Source of the DNA: Acinetobacter sp. ANC 3813
GTDB taxonomy: Bacteria; Pseudomonadota; Gammaproteobacteria; Pseudomonadales; Moraxellaceae
Length of the DNA: 64,000 bases
Direction: 5' to 3'
Assembly: GCF_002135435.1 (NCBI RefSeq)
Contig: NZ_NEGK01000004.1
Location: 1 to 64,000, forward strand
The notes beneath the pieces were generated by a model that was given only the letters and a program-made list of their open reading frames with translations, ran no database searches and had not been told where the DNA came from. Positions 8,886-17,721 of this stretch are shown here, in pieces. The translations under genes and the position numbers were made by a program. Numbering within the stretch: the first letter of the stretch is position 1; each line of letters opens with the position of its first letter.

Positions 8886-9368
8886 ATGAAAATCCGCATT
8901 ATCACCATTGGTCAAAAAATGCCTGCATGGGTGCTGACTGGCTTTGAAGACTACTTCAAGCGTATTCAGCCCTTTGTGCAAACTCAAATTATTGAACTGC
9001 CGATGGCGAAGCGCGGTAAAAATGATTCTGAAGCCGATATTTTAAAATACCGTCAAATTGAAGGCGACAGTATTTTAAATGCCATCAAGCAAAATGAAAC
9101 CTTGATTGCGCTGGAAGTGGGCGGCCGTGAATTCAGCACAGAAAAACTGGCAGAAACCATGAAAGGCTGGATGCTTGAAGGCAATGATATTGTCCTCGCC
9201 ATTGGCGGGCCAGACGGCCATTCAGAAGCTGTACGTAAAGCAGCGGCTTGGCACTGGTCTTTATCTAAGCTGACATTGCCGCATCCTATGGTACGTGTGA
9301 TGCTGATTGAGCAGCTGTACCGAGCAATGAGCATCAACAACAATCACCCATACCACCGTGCAGGCTAA
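8886..9368 (+). CDS. rlmH: 23S rRNA pseudouridine-1915 N3-methyltransferase
   Basis: 160 residues. SPOUT-class methyltransferase acting on m3-psi1915 in helix 69 of 23S rRNA, on the whole ribosome, as a dimer. Support: N-terminus MKIRIITIGQKMP, SAM-binding trefoil-knot segment IVLAIGGPDGHSE, and the C-terminal RVMLIEQLYRA...HPYHR signature. Start ATG 8886 matches the family; four upstream codons in frame are extra. It stands alone here with its own promoter and terminator. Confidence 0.96.
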   Translation: MKIRIITIGQKMPAWVLTGFEDYFKRIQPFVQTQIIELPMAKRGKNDSEADILKYRQIEGDSILNAIKQNETLIALEVGGREFSTEKLAETMKGWMLEGNDIVLAIGGPDGHSEAVRKAAAWHWSLSKLTLPHPMVRVMLIEQLYRAMSINNNHPYHRAG

Positions 9369-9383
9369 TGCATTCATGATGAG

Positions 9384-9405
9384 CGTTGCATTAATGCAAC
9401 GTTTT
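9384..9405 (+). terminator. Terminator of rlmH
   Basis: Perfect palindrome CGTTGCATTAATGCAACG followed by TTTT, 15 bases after the stop codon. Confidence 0.75.
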
Positions 9406-9481
9406 GTTGATTAATCAAGTATTTATTTCAACAGTGCATTTTGGCAAAATTCTTACAGAACAGTTTATTAGGCGTACCGCG

Positions 9482-10258
9482 ATGAATCTGCAAACTCTCC
9501 CCGGTTTATTTATTTCCCATGGCTCCCCGATGCTTGCCATTAATCCTGAGCAAGTGGGGCCAGCGCTGGAACGCCTCAGCCTGAACCTGCCAAAACCTGA
9601 AGCAATCATCGTGATGTCTGCACATTGGGAAAGCAATTCGCTGGAAGTCAGCACGGGTATTCGTCCAGACACATGGCATGATTTCCGCGGATTCCCGCCT
9701 GAACTGTATGAAATCCGCTACCCTGCACCAGGTCAGCCTGATTTGGCTGAAGATATCCTGCAACTTTTAGCCGAAGCGGGTTTTTCTGCGCATGCCAACA
9801 GCACACGCCCGCGTGATCACGGCGTATGGATGCCGCTGCTGCACATGTACCCCGAGGCAGATATTCCTGTTGTAGAAATTGCCTTGCCCATGCATCTGTC
9901 TTCTAAAGAGATCTATGCCATTGGACAAGCGCTTGCGCCGCTGCGTGAAAAGCAGATTTTGCTGATCGGTTCTGGCAGCATTACCCATAATTTGCGTGAA
10001 CTATCTTGGGACCGACAGCCAGCGCCTGTTCCTGAATGGGCGTCTACATTCCGTAATTATGTGACGGGCAAACTGGCGCACAATGATTTTGATGCGGTGC
10101 TGGACTGGCAATCGATTCCCTATGTCGAGCGTAATCATCCGAGCTTAGAGCATTTTTCACCCCTGTTCTTTTCAATGGGTACTGGTCCCCGCTTTAACAT
10201 TGTGCACAGCAGCTTCAGCATGGGATCTTTAGGCATGGATATCTACCGCTTCGATTAA
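9482..10258 (+). CDS. DODA-type extradiol aromatic ring-opening dioxygenase family protein
   Basis: 258 residues. Belongs to the class III extradiol dioxygenase (LigB/YgiD) family, which uses non-haem metal to open catecholic rings; YgiD of E. coli acts on DOPA. Visible metal or active-site histidines: His13 in FISHGSP, the AHWES motif near residue 43, the DHGVWMPL motif and GSGSITHNL. ATG 9482 gives the standard N-terminus MNLQTLPGLF; an upstream in-frame start at 9404 adds nothing family-like. The natural substrate is unknown. No pathway genes adjoin, so it is probably a stand-alone enzyme. Confidence 0.87.
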   Translation: MNLQTLPGLFISHGSPMLAINPEQVGPALERLSLNLPKPEAIIVMSAHWESNSLEVSTGIRPDTWHDFRGFPPELYEIRYPAPGQPDLAEDILQLLAEAGFSAHANSTRPRDHGVWMPLLHMYPEADIPVVEIALPMHLSSKEIYAIGQALAPLREKQILLIGSGSITHNLRELSWDRQPAPVPEWASTFRNYVTGKLAHNDFDAVLDWQSIPYVERNHPSLEHFSPLFFSMGTGPRFNIVHSSFSMGSLGMDIYRFD

Positions 10259-10287
10259 TAATTAAAAGTTTAACAATTACAAACTTA

Positions 10288-10341
10288 AAAGAATGGATAC
10301 ATTTTGACACCTAATCGATCAGAATGTATTCATTCTTTTTA
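10288..10341 (+). terminator. Terminator after the dioxygenase gene
   Basis: Long imperfect stem AAGAATGGATACATT / AATGTATTCATTCTT ending in TTTTT. Confidence 0.65.
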
Positions 10342-10410
10342 ATCATGAATACGTTATGCTTCATCTTGTTTTTAAATAAATTACTTTTTAACAAACTCGT
10401 TGAGCAGACA

Positions 10411-11187
10411 ATGAAATTAAAATACTTAGCAATTGCACTCTTCCCACTTGCACTCGCAGCATGTCAATCCAGCGACATCCAAAAGGCAGGAGATTTGGCC
10501 GTGTCCGTTCTTCATCAGCAAAATGCAGATAAAACATTGGCTGCATACGAATGGAGCGCGAATACTCCAAATGCGCCAAAACCGCTGGTTTTAAGATTTT
10601 CGGATGACAATCGCTTAAGTATTTCGACCAGCTGCAACTCGATGGCGGGCAGTTGGAAAATTGAAAACAACCAAATTGTGACTGGCGCTCTGATGTCAAC
10701 ACAAATGGCTTGCCCAGATAACGCCATGAAGCAGGAAGGCGTGGCGGCCCAGCTATTCCAAGATCGCAAAGCGCCGTTTGTATTAAATCTGAAAGATGCT
10801 CAGAATCCAACATTATCCATTGTGAATACTCAGGGTGAACCGCTGGTATTTACAGGAAAAATGACGCCTGAAACGAAATATCAAACACAAGGCGAAACCA
10901 TCTTTTTGGAAATCAGCCCAGAAACGAAAGAATGTACAGGTGTTGCAAAACAGAACTGTCTGCAAGTGCGTGAAATTAAATACGCTGAAAATGGCGTAAA
11001 AACTCAGGTCGATAAAGACTGGACATTGTTCTACGATCAAATTGAAGGCTTTACGCACACATCTAAAGAGCGTCAAGTGGTTCGAATTAAACGCTATGAA
11101 ATTAAGCACCCAGCAGCAGATCAATCAAAATACGCCTATGTTCAGGATATGATCATTGAGCGCGAAACGGTCAAAGGCGCATTGTAA
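10411..11187 (+). CDS. META plus DUF4377 domain lipoprotein
   Basis: 258 residues from ATG 10411 (GAGCAG ribosome site). A lipoprotein signal ends in the lipobox LAAC, so the mature protein starts at Cys17. Residues about 45-150 form a META (HslJ-like) domain: RLSISTSCNSMAGSW...QMACP. The C-terminal 100 residues match DUF4377: CLQVREIKY...W.LFYDQIEGF...YVQDMIIER. This pairing is common in Acinetobacter. HslJ of E. coli is linked to heat shock and novobiocin tolerance, but no biochemical role is firm. Probably attached to the outer membrane, facing the periplasm. Confidence 0.88.
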   Translation: MKLKYLAIALFPLALAACQSSDIQKAGDLAVSVLHQQNADKTLAAYEWSANTPNAPKPLVLRFSDDNRLSISTSCNSMAGSWKIENNQIVTGALMSTQMACPDNAMKQEGVAAQLFQDRKAPFVLNLKDAQNPTLSIVNTQGEPLVFTGKMTPETKYQTQGETIFLEISPETKECTGVAKQNCLQVREIKYAENGVKTQVDKDWTLFYDQIEGFTHTSKERQVVRIKRYEIKHPAADQSKYAYVQDMIIERETVKGAL

Positions 11188-11218
11188 TTTTGCTCTAGCC
11201 CTTCAAATGCTCAAAGCA

Positions 11219-11250
11219 TAAAAAACCGAGGCAATGGCCTCGGTTTTTTT
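11219..11250. terminator. Bidirectional terminator between the META gene and gdhA
   Basis: AAAAAACCGAGGC-aat-GCCTCGGTTTTTTT: A run on one side, T run on the other, so it can end both converging genes. Confidence 0.9.
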
Positions 11251-11293
11251 GCATGCTGCTTTTACAGCACCTGTCTATGACAGACCGTTTAGC

Positions 11294-12637
11294 TTAGTAA
11301 ACGCCTTGCGCCAGCATCGCATCAGCAACTTTTACGAAGCCTGCAATGTTTGCGCCGTTTACATAGTTCACAGTACCATCTGCTTCAGTACCGAATTTCA
11401 CACAGTTGCGGTGAATTTCTTTCATGATGGCATGCAGACGTTCGTCAACTTCTTCAAAAGTCCAGCCCAAACGAATCGCGTTTTGAGACATTTCTAAACC
11501 AGAAGTCGCTACACCGCCAGCATTTGATGCTTTACCTGGTGCATACAAAATTTTCGCTTCAACAAATTTCTCAACCGCAGCCAATGTAGACGGCATGTTC
11601 GCGCCTTCAGCTACACAGATTGCGCCATTTGCAAGAAGCACTGCTGCATCATCAGCATCTAATTCGTTTTGCGTTGCGCATGGCAGTGCGATATCACACT
11701 TGATTGACCAAGGGCGTTTGCCTTCAAGGTATTCAAAACCGTGCTTAGATGCAAATTCAGAAATACGGCCGCGTTTAACGTTTTTAAGTTCCATAACTTC
11801 TAAAAGAAGCTCATCAGTGAAACCGTCTTTAACGTATACAGTACCTGCTGAGTCAGAAAGTGACACAACCTTAGCACCCAAGAACATTGCTTTTTCAGCT
11901 GCATACTGCGCAACGTTGCCTGAACCAGAAATCGTTACAACTTTATCGTTAAAGCTGTCACCGCGAGTTTTCAGCATTTCTTCAGCGAAGTACACAGTAC
12001 CGTAGCCAGTCGCTTCAGGACGCGCCAATGAACCGCCAAAAGACATGCCTTTACCCGTAAATACACATGAAGTGTCATTGCTGAGTTTCTTCATCATGCC
12101 GGCCATATAGCCCACTTCACGGCCGCCTACACCGATATCGCCCGCAGGGATGTCTGTGTTAGAACCTAAGTGACGGTATAATTCAATGATCAGCGCTTGG
12201 CAGAAACGCATGATTTCGCCTTCAGATTTGCCTTTAGGGTCAAAGTCTGAACCGCCTTTACCGCCGCCCATAGGCAGTGTTGTCAAAGCATTTTTAAATG
12301 TTTGTTCAAAACCTAAAAATTTAAGAATTGATAAGTTTACTGATGGATGAAAACGCATACCGCCTTTAAAAGGACCGATCGCAGAGTTGTATTGCACACG
12401 GAATGCGCGGTTTACTTGAGTTTGACCTTTGTCATCTACCCATGAAACGCGGAATTGGATAGCGCGTTCTGGTTCAACCAGGCGCTCTAGCAAACCATGT
12501 TCAGCATATTGCGGATTCTTTTCAATAAACGGCCATAGACTCGTCATGACTTCTTCCACAGCTTGAAGAAATTCAGGCTGGTATGAATCACGTGTTTTTA
12601 CATAGTCAAGAAAATCGTTAAGGCTGTTGTATTTCAA
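11294..12637 (-). CDS. gdhA: NADP-specific glutamate dehydrogenase
   Basis: 447 residues, the length of the hexameric NADP-linked bacterial enzyme. It aminates 2-oxoglutarate with ammonium to glutamate. Motifs: GPFKGGMRFHPSVN (substrate), catalytic Lys127 in PMGGGKGGSDFDPKGKS, and the dinucleotide-binding VTISGSGNVAQYAAEK. The start is preceded by a GAGGATGAAGCG ribosome site. It is a single-gene unit with a 340-base promoter region and shares a terminator with the opposing lipoprotein gene. Confidence 0.97.
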   Translation of the reverse strand: MKYNSLNDFLDYVKTRDSYQPEFLQAVEEVMTSLWPFIEKNPQYAEHGLLERLVEPERAIQFRVSWVDDKGQTQVNRAFRVQYNSAIGPFKGGMRFHPSVNLSILKFLGFEQTFKNALTTLPMGGGKGGSDFDPKGKSEGEIMRFCQALIIELYRHLGSNTDIPAGDIGVGGREVGYMAGMMKKLSNDTSCVFTGKGMSFGGSLARPEATGYGTVYFAEEMLKTRGDSFNDKVVTISGSGNVAQYAAEKAMFLGAKVVSLSDSAGTVYVKDGFTDELLLEVMELKNVKRGRISEFASKHGFEYLEGKRPWSIKCDIALPCATQNELDADDAAVLLANGAICVAEGANMPSTLAAVEKFVEAKILYAPGKASNAGGVATSGLEMSQNAIRLGWTFEEVDERLHAIMKEIHRNCVKFGTEADGTVNYVNGANIAGFVKVADAMLAQGVY

Positions 12638-12977
12638 CGCTTCATCCTCAGCAAATAAATTAAAAACGAATCAAAATGCACCATTAAACATTTAACTGAT
12701 ACATTTTGGCGCAAATCATTAAATACTCTTATTAACATTTCAGCAATATATTTTTATTTTTTTTATCATTTACCTATCTAAAACAATGCATTGCACAATT
12801 TTATCAGTCTTTTTTCTTATAAAACAAATAACTTTAAAGAATATAAAAATACCTCATCTGCACTGTTTTAATTCGGTTATATCACCATTTTAGAACAAGC
12901 GAATTCTATGTAAAAACATGCTAGTATTGCGCCTCGGCAACCTGCTTCACGCTGTCTGCACAATATTTCGGTTACAC
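12638..12977. other. Divergent promoter region of gdhA and rnfB
   Basis: 340 AT-rich bases. Near the rnfB side an extended -10 element TGCTAGTAT (12919-12927) lies about 50 bases before the rnfB start; no clear -35 fits it. No other gene or repeat was seen. Confidence 0.4.
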
Positions 12978-13772
12978 ATGAATACTCAAATTTCCCTCAT
13001 TCAAAACATTGATGCGCTGCTTCCGCAAACCCAATGCGGACTTTGCGGCCATCGAGATGGCTGTTTGCCTTATGCAAAATCCATTGCTGAAGGTGAAGAC
13101 GCCAATAAATGTGTACCGGGCGGACAGCCTGTTGCAGATGCACTTGCCGCATTATTAAAACGAGCAGTATTACCCGCTGAAGCAAGCGTCTGGCCAATCC
13201 AGCAAGACGGGCGCCCGCAGCGTATGAAAGCCGTTATTCGCGAAGACGAATGTATTGGCTGCACCAAATGCATCAGCGCCTGTCCAGTGGACGCGATTAT
13301 TGGTTCCGGAAAATTGATGCATACTGTGCTCACTGACCTCTGTACCGGCTGTGAATTGTGCATTCCACCCTGCCCAGTGGACTGTATTGATCTGGTCGAA
13401 GATATGCAGCTTCTGCCGTCTAAAACTGCACGCACTGCTGAACAGGATAATCTGCGCCAGCGCTACTACGCACATATACAGCGTGAAGAACAGCGCAGTG
13501 CACAGCGTAAAGGCCCAGTCGTTCGCGCAGAAATTGATACCGCGCTTTTTGCCCGTTTCTCAATGCGCTCAGACAATGTGCCAAGCATTGAAGTTGCTGA
13601 AAAATCAGATAAAAACTCTGTCACTCAAGATGCCAAAACCACGATTGAACTGGCCAAGCTGCGTACCCAAATTAAAAAACTGGAAAAGCAGCTCAGCGTG
13701 CGTGATGATGAGAAAAAACGTGTTTTGCTGAATGATCTGACTCAGCAGCTGACCTTACTGCAAGGGGAATAA
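12978..13772 (+). CDS. rnfB: Orphan RnfB/RsxB-like iron-sulfur protein
   Basis: 264 residues. Residues 8-55 hold the RnfB [4Fe-4S] domain, with Cys20, Cys23, Cys29 and Cys45. Two ferredoxin [4Fe-4S] motifs follow ([14 protein letters not shown] and [14 protein letters not shown], about 92-140). The C-terminal 100 residues are a charged, probable coiled-coil extension. Canonical RnfB has an N-terminal membrane helix; this one starts directly in the iron-sulfur domain ([16 protein letters not shown]), so it looks soluble. No other rnf/rsx gene is in the window. nth begins one base after its stop, the same pairing seen at the end of the enterobacterial rsx operon. Electron partner unknown. Confidence 0.85.
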   Translation: MNTQISLIQNIDALLPQTQCGLCGHRDGCLPYAKSIAEGEDANKCVPGGQPVADALAALLKRAVLPAEASVWPIQQDGRPQRMKAVIREDECIGCTKCISACPVDAIIGSGKLMHTVLTDLCTGCELCIPPCPVDCIDLVEDMQLLPSKTARTAEQDNLRQRYYAHIQREEQRSAQRKGPVVRAEIDTALFARFSMRSDNVPSIEVAEKSDKNSVTQDAKTTIELAKLRTQIKKLEKQLSVRDDEKKRVLLNDLTQQLTLLQGE

Positions 13773-13773
13773 G

Positions 13774-14463
13774 ATGGCCGTTAAAAACATGACCAAAAAG
13801 CAGATTCAAACTTTTTTTGAACGGCTTCGTGAGCAGCGCCCTAACCCCAAAACCGAACTGAATTATTCAAGCCCATTTGAACTGCTGGTTGCAGTCACTT
13901 TGTCTGCGCAAGCGACTGACGTCAGCGTCAATAAAGCCACAGATAAACTTTTTCCAGTCGCCAATACGCCAGAAGCCATTTATGCATTGGGTATTGACGG
14001 TTTAAAGGAATATATTAAAACCATTGGTTTATATAATTCCAAAGCTGAAAATGTGATCAAAGCCTGCAAGATGCTGATCGAAAAACATCACAGTGTGGTA
14101 CCGGATAACCGCGCGGATTTAGAAGCCTTGCCGGGCGTTGGCCGTAAAACAGCGAACGTTGTGCTCAATACTGCCTTTGGACAGCCGACCATGGCTGTAG
14201 ATACGCACATCTTCCGCTTAGGCAACCGCACAGGCTTAGCAGTCGGCAAGAACGTGCTGGAAGTCGAACACCGTTTAGTTAAAGTGATTTCTAAAGAATT
14301 TATCGTCGACTCGCATCACTGGATGATTTTACATGGACGCTATTGCTGCATCGCACGTAAGCCAAAATGCGGTGAATGTATTGTGTCAGATGTCTGCAAC
14401 TGGCCCGACCGTTTCGAGTTTGGCGCCAGCCGTGAAATTGCTGTAAAAAATATAGACGCTTAA
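13774..14463 (+). CDS. nth: Endonuclease III
   Basis: 229 residues. Bifunctional DNA glycosylase/AP lyase that removes oxidised pyrimidines in base excision repair. The helix-hairpin-helix LPGVGRKTANVV holds the catalytic Lys125, and Asp143 follows in AVDTHIF. A C-terminal [4Fe-4S] cluster is given by Cys192-x6-Cys199-x2-Cys202-x5-Cys208. The start lies one base after the rnfB stop and its AAGGGG ribosome site is inside rnfB, so the two are translated from one message. Confidence 0.97.
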   Translation: MAVKNMTKKQIQTFFERLREQRPNPKTELNYSSPFELLVAVTLSAQATDVSVNKATDKLFPVANTPEAIYALGIDGLKEYIKTIGLYNSKAENVIKACKMLIEKHHSVVPDNRADLEALPGVGRKTANVVLNTAFGQPTMAVDTHIFRLGNRTGLAVGKNVLEVEHRLVKVISKEFIVDSHHWMILHGRYCCIARKPKCGECIVSDVCNWPDRFEFGASREIAVKNIDA

Positions 14464-14533
14464 AACATCTGAGCAGCCACGCGGCAGATCACATGCTGCC
14501 GCTAAAATGTGCTCCATACATGGCAGGCCAAAT

Positions 14534-14761
14534 TCAGTCTTGCTTTTTTTGTTGCTGGGCTTTTTCCTGCTCTTCTTTCATTTGCAGCTCTTTTTTCAGC
14601 TTAGGATGCAGCTGATATTCTTTGGTTTTTTGGGGCTGTAATCTGCGTTCTTGAATTTCTTGTTCTTGGGTTTTTCTTAAAAGTTTAAAACTGAAAAACA
14701 GTAGGCCCAAAATAACTGCTGCAGCCAAAATCAATACCAAAACTACCGCAATTTGCTCCAC
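14534..14761 (-). CDS. Small single-helix membrane protein
   Basis: 75 residues. One N-terminal transmembrane helix (about residues 3-27, IAVVLVLILAAAVILGLLFF) is followed by a highly charged Lys/Glu/Gln tail that could form a coiled coil. Function unknown. It lies downstream of adk on the same strand, but a terminator separates them. Confidence 0.65.
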   Translation of the reverse strand: MEQIAVVLVLILAAAVILGLLFFSFKLLRKTQEQEIQERRLQPQKTKEYQLHPKLKKELQMKEEQEKAQQQKKQD

Positions 14762-14784
14762 AGCCTATCTCCACTACCGCACAA

Positions 14785-14820
14785 TAAAAAAAGAGCCCTA
14801 ATATGACTTAGGACTCTTTG
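14785..14820 (-). terminator. Terminator of adk
   Basis: On the minus strand: AAAGAGTCCTAA-gtcata-TTAGGGCTCTTT followed by T residues, starting 25 bases after the adk stop. Confidence 0.85.
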
Positions 14821-14844
14821 AAAGTCAAAATCTGAACGGGCAGA

Positions 14845-15516
<672 letters not shown>

Positions 15517-15579
15517 TCATTTAAACAATGTATTTGACGCCGTGTGCCTGCCAGACATCTGACACGGTTCAGCATCTAA

Positions 15580-16896
15580 TTATAAGAAAGCCACAAACAA
15601 ATGTATTGTACCTGCAATAAAGCCAGTTACCCCACCCAAAACAATTAAAATCCATTCGTCTTCCTGAAATGCAGGACGTAATAGATTTTGAAACTCCTTC
15701 GGTGTCAGCTCACGGATACGGTCTTTGAACATTTGAAAGATTTTCTGTGCACGGCTCGCATTAAACGCAGGGTCGCATACAGGCACCATCGTAATTTCAA
15801 TTGAGCGATCAATCAAGTCTGTCTTGAGTTTTGCGTACTCTCTTGGCCCTAAAGACAGCTGTAAAGACGTCCTAACCAGCGGAGTTTCCATAATTTCATT
15901 AATATGGCGCTTCACAATCCGGCGGGTCTTGTCTTTTTTAGCGCCATACATCATTTCAGTCATGATCGATTTCAATGTAATCAGGTCTTCAGTCACTACG
16001 CTGGCAAATACATCAGAGACCTCTTCCTGACGCTTCATAAACGCGCCCTGAATATTGTAAGTGCCTAAGCGTGGAATGACTGGCTTGATCCAAGGAAACT
16101 TACGATTCTTCGTTAATTCAAAGAATTGCGGATAACGGATGTAATGCGGCTCGATTGGATTAAAGACCATCCAGATGGCGATCCAGTTGGTTAAAAAGCC
16201 CCAGACAGATGCCCAAAATGGCACAGTCCAATGCCATGGCACTACGAACCAAACGATCATCTGGAACACCCCGAAGAACATCCCGATCAGCGCGCTGATA
16301 TGCCAAATAAAGTTGATTTCTTTTTGACCGACTTTAAGGAACATGCGCACCATAAGACGGCGGTCACCCTCCATTTGGCTGACCACCATTTCACGCATAT
16401 CCACAAGTGACTCGACGTTCATGGTCAGCTCGGTCACAAGTTCTCTTAAGATACCCGGCATTTGTTTATTGGCTTGAGCATAAATACGGCGCTTAATCGA
16501 ATACGGCAAGTTTTCCCACAGCACAGCATTGCGGTCAATCATGACTTCATCAATTAAATGCTCCAGCTCAAAACCGACTTGTTCGCCAATAATACGCGCC
16601 ATGTCTTCCGGGTCCATAGCATCCAAAAACTCACGCAAAGAACCCAATTTAGACAAGGTGTTATCGGTGATAATGCCTGAAATGCGCCCCGCTTTACGCG
16701 GCACAATCCCCTGCCAGCCTACTGGCAGCGGGCCAAGGTGGAATCCCCAGAAATTAATTGGGTAAAACACCATTTTCAGCGCCATCCAGACATGCGCCCA
16801 AGTAACAAAAGCAGTAACAGGAATAATGCTGAGTACAGCCCAGAAATCTGGCCGTTTCAAAAAGGTTTGCCACAACTCATTGACGAACTCAAGCAT
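15580..16896 (-). CDS. DUF445 family membrane protein
   Basis: 438 residues. Transmembrane helices near residues 18-40, in a cluster at about 200-250 (ISALIGMFFGVFQMIVWFV...FWASVWGFLTNWIAIWMVF), and at the C-terminus (ILIVLGGVTGFIAGTIHLFVAFL). The helix-rich segment between them fits DUF445 (YheB/YjiN-like). The motif GFLTNWIAIWMVFNPIEP matches the family's 'N-W/V-A-x-x-M-x-F-x-P' core. Function unknown. It sits just upstream of adk on the same strand and may be co-transcribed. Confidence 0.8.
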   Translation of the reverse strand: MLEFVNELWQTFLKRPDFWAVLSIIPVTAFVTWAHVWMALKMVFYPINFWGFHLGPLPVGWQGIVPRKAGRISGIITDNTLSKLGSLREFLDAMDPEDMARIIGEQVGFELEHLIDEVMIDRNAVLWENLPYSIKRRIYAQANKQMPGILRELVTELTMNVESLVDMREMVVSQMEGDRRLMVRMFLKVGQKEINFIWHISALIGMFFGVFQMIVWFVVPWHWTVPFWASVWGFLTNWIAIWMVFNPIEPHYIRYPQFFELTKNRKFPWIKPVIPRLGTYNIQGAFMKRQEEVSDVFASVVTEDLITLKSIMTEMMYGAKKDKTRRIVKRHINEIMETPLVRTSLQLSLGPREYAKLKTDLIDRSIEITMVPVCDPAFNASRAQKIFQMFKDRIRELTPKEFQNLLRPAFQEDEWILIVLGGVTGFIAGTIHLFVAFL

Positions 16897-16960
16897 GCAT
16901 AACTTCCATATTTAATTGTATTCAGAGAATTTTTAATTCAAATAAAGTTGAATATTCTCA

Positions 16961-17479
16961 CTATAAACCGATACTTAGAGTATAGGAGAATTGTATTTTC
17001 GGTTCTGTTTCTTCAATGACACGGCCAGTTCGATCTGCTAATTCCTCACCAGCGCCAATACCGACACTGAATGTGCTGATACGTTCTTTGCTCAGCATAA
17101 CATAGGATAAATCAACACCGCCGCCTAAACGGCTTTCATATTCGCCATCAACTTCTTTGCTTTCTAAATGGCCTGCATATACGCCAAGGTAATAGCCATT
17201 TTTGTCTTTACCGGTAAAATGAATAGGATGGCGGAAACCGACTTGCGCGCCGTAATCCTTATCGCCATTTAAAAAAATACCTGCTTTTGCATACGCAATA
17301 CCGTATGGATTAACCCATTCACCATTTAGATGTATTAATTTTTGTGTAAATCCGGCCCCAACATTCCACGTAGCAACATCTGCTCCCGCTAAATTTGCTT
17401 CCGGCAGAAAACCGCTGTCTTGCGCTGCCGCTGCATTCGCAATAAATGCCAATGCTAACAAAGAATATGCTTTGTTCAT
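16961..17479 (-). CDS. Exported beta-rich hypothetical protein
   Basis: 172 residues from ATG 17479 (GGTGA ribosome site); an upstream ATG at 17491 is possible. A signal peptide is clear (MNKAYSLLALAFIANAAAAQ, cleavage near residue 19). The mature protein has alternating short beta strands rich in Gly and aromatic residues and ends in FSYTLSIGL, a C-terminus like that of small outer-membrane barrels. It is likely an outer-membrane or periplasmic protein of unknown role. No paralog is adjacent. Confidence 0.65.
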   Translation of the reverse strand: MNKAYSLLALAFIANAAAAQDSGFLPEANLAGADVATWNVGAGFTQKLIHLNGEWVNPYGIAYAKAGIFLNGDKDYGAQVGFRHPIHFTGKDKNGYYLGVYAGHLESKEVDGEYESRLGGGVDLSYVMLSKERISTFSVGIGAGEELADRTGRVIEETEPKIQFSYTLSIGL

Positions 17480-17721
17480 TATTTTCACCATCGTCCTTAA
17501 TTTCAGGCTTTTTAGTTGTAATCAGTCCTATTTTTATGCTTTCCGACTTTAGCAGAATAATATGTACTCTTATATACAGCACCGTACTTTTTTAATGTCT
17601 GCAAAGTCAAAGTTTAGGCAAAACTTACAATACAGTGCTGAATTGGCTTATCAAATTTTGGGAACTTGCGATAGAATGGTGACCCTTAATTTTCCCTTTG
17701 TGTATCTCAAGCCGATTGCAT

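Noticed and set aside
12005..12637. Second glutamate dehydrogenase start inside gdhA
   Set aside because: The upstream ATG gives the full family length and has the ribosome site.
13351..13731. 126-residue ORF overlapping rnfB in another frame
   Set aside because: It lies fully within the conserved rnfB frame with atypical composition.
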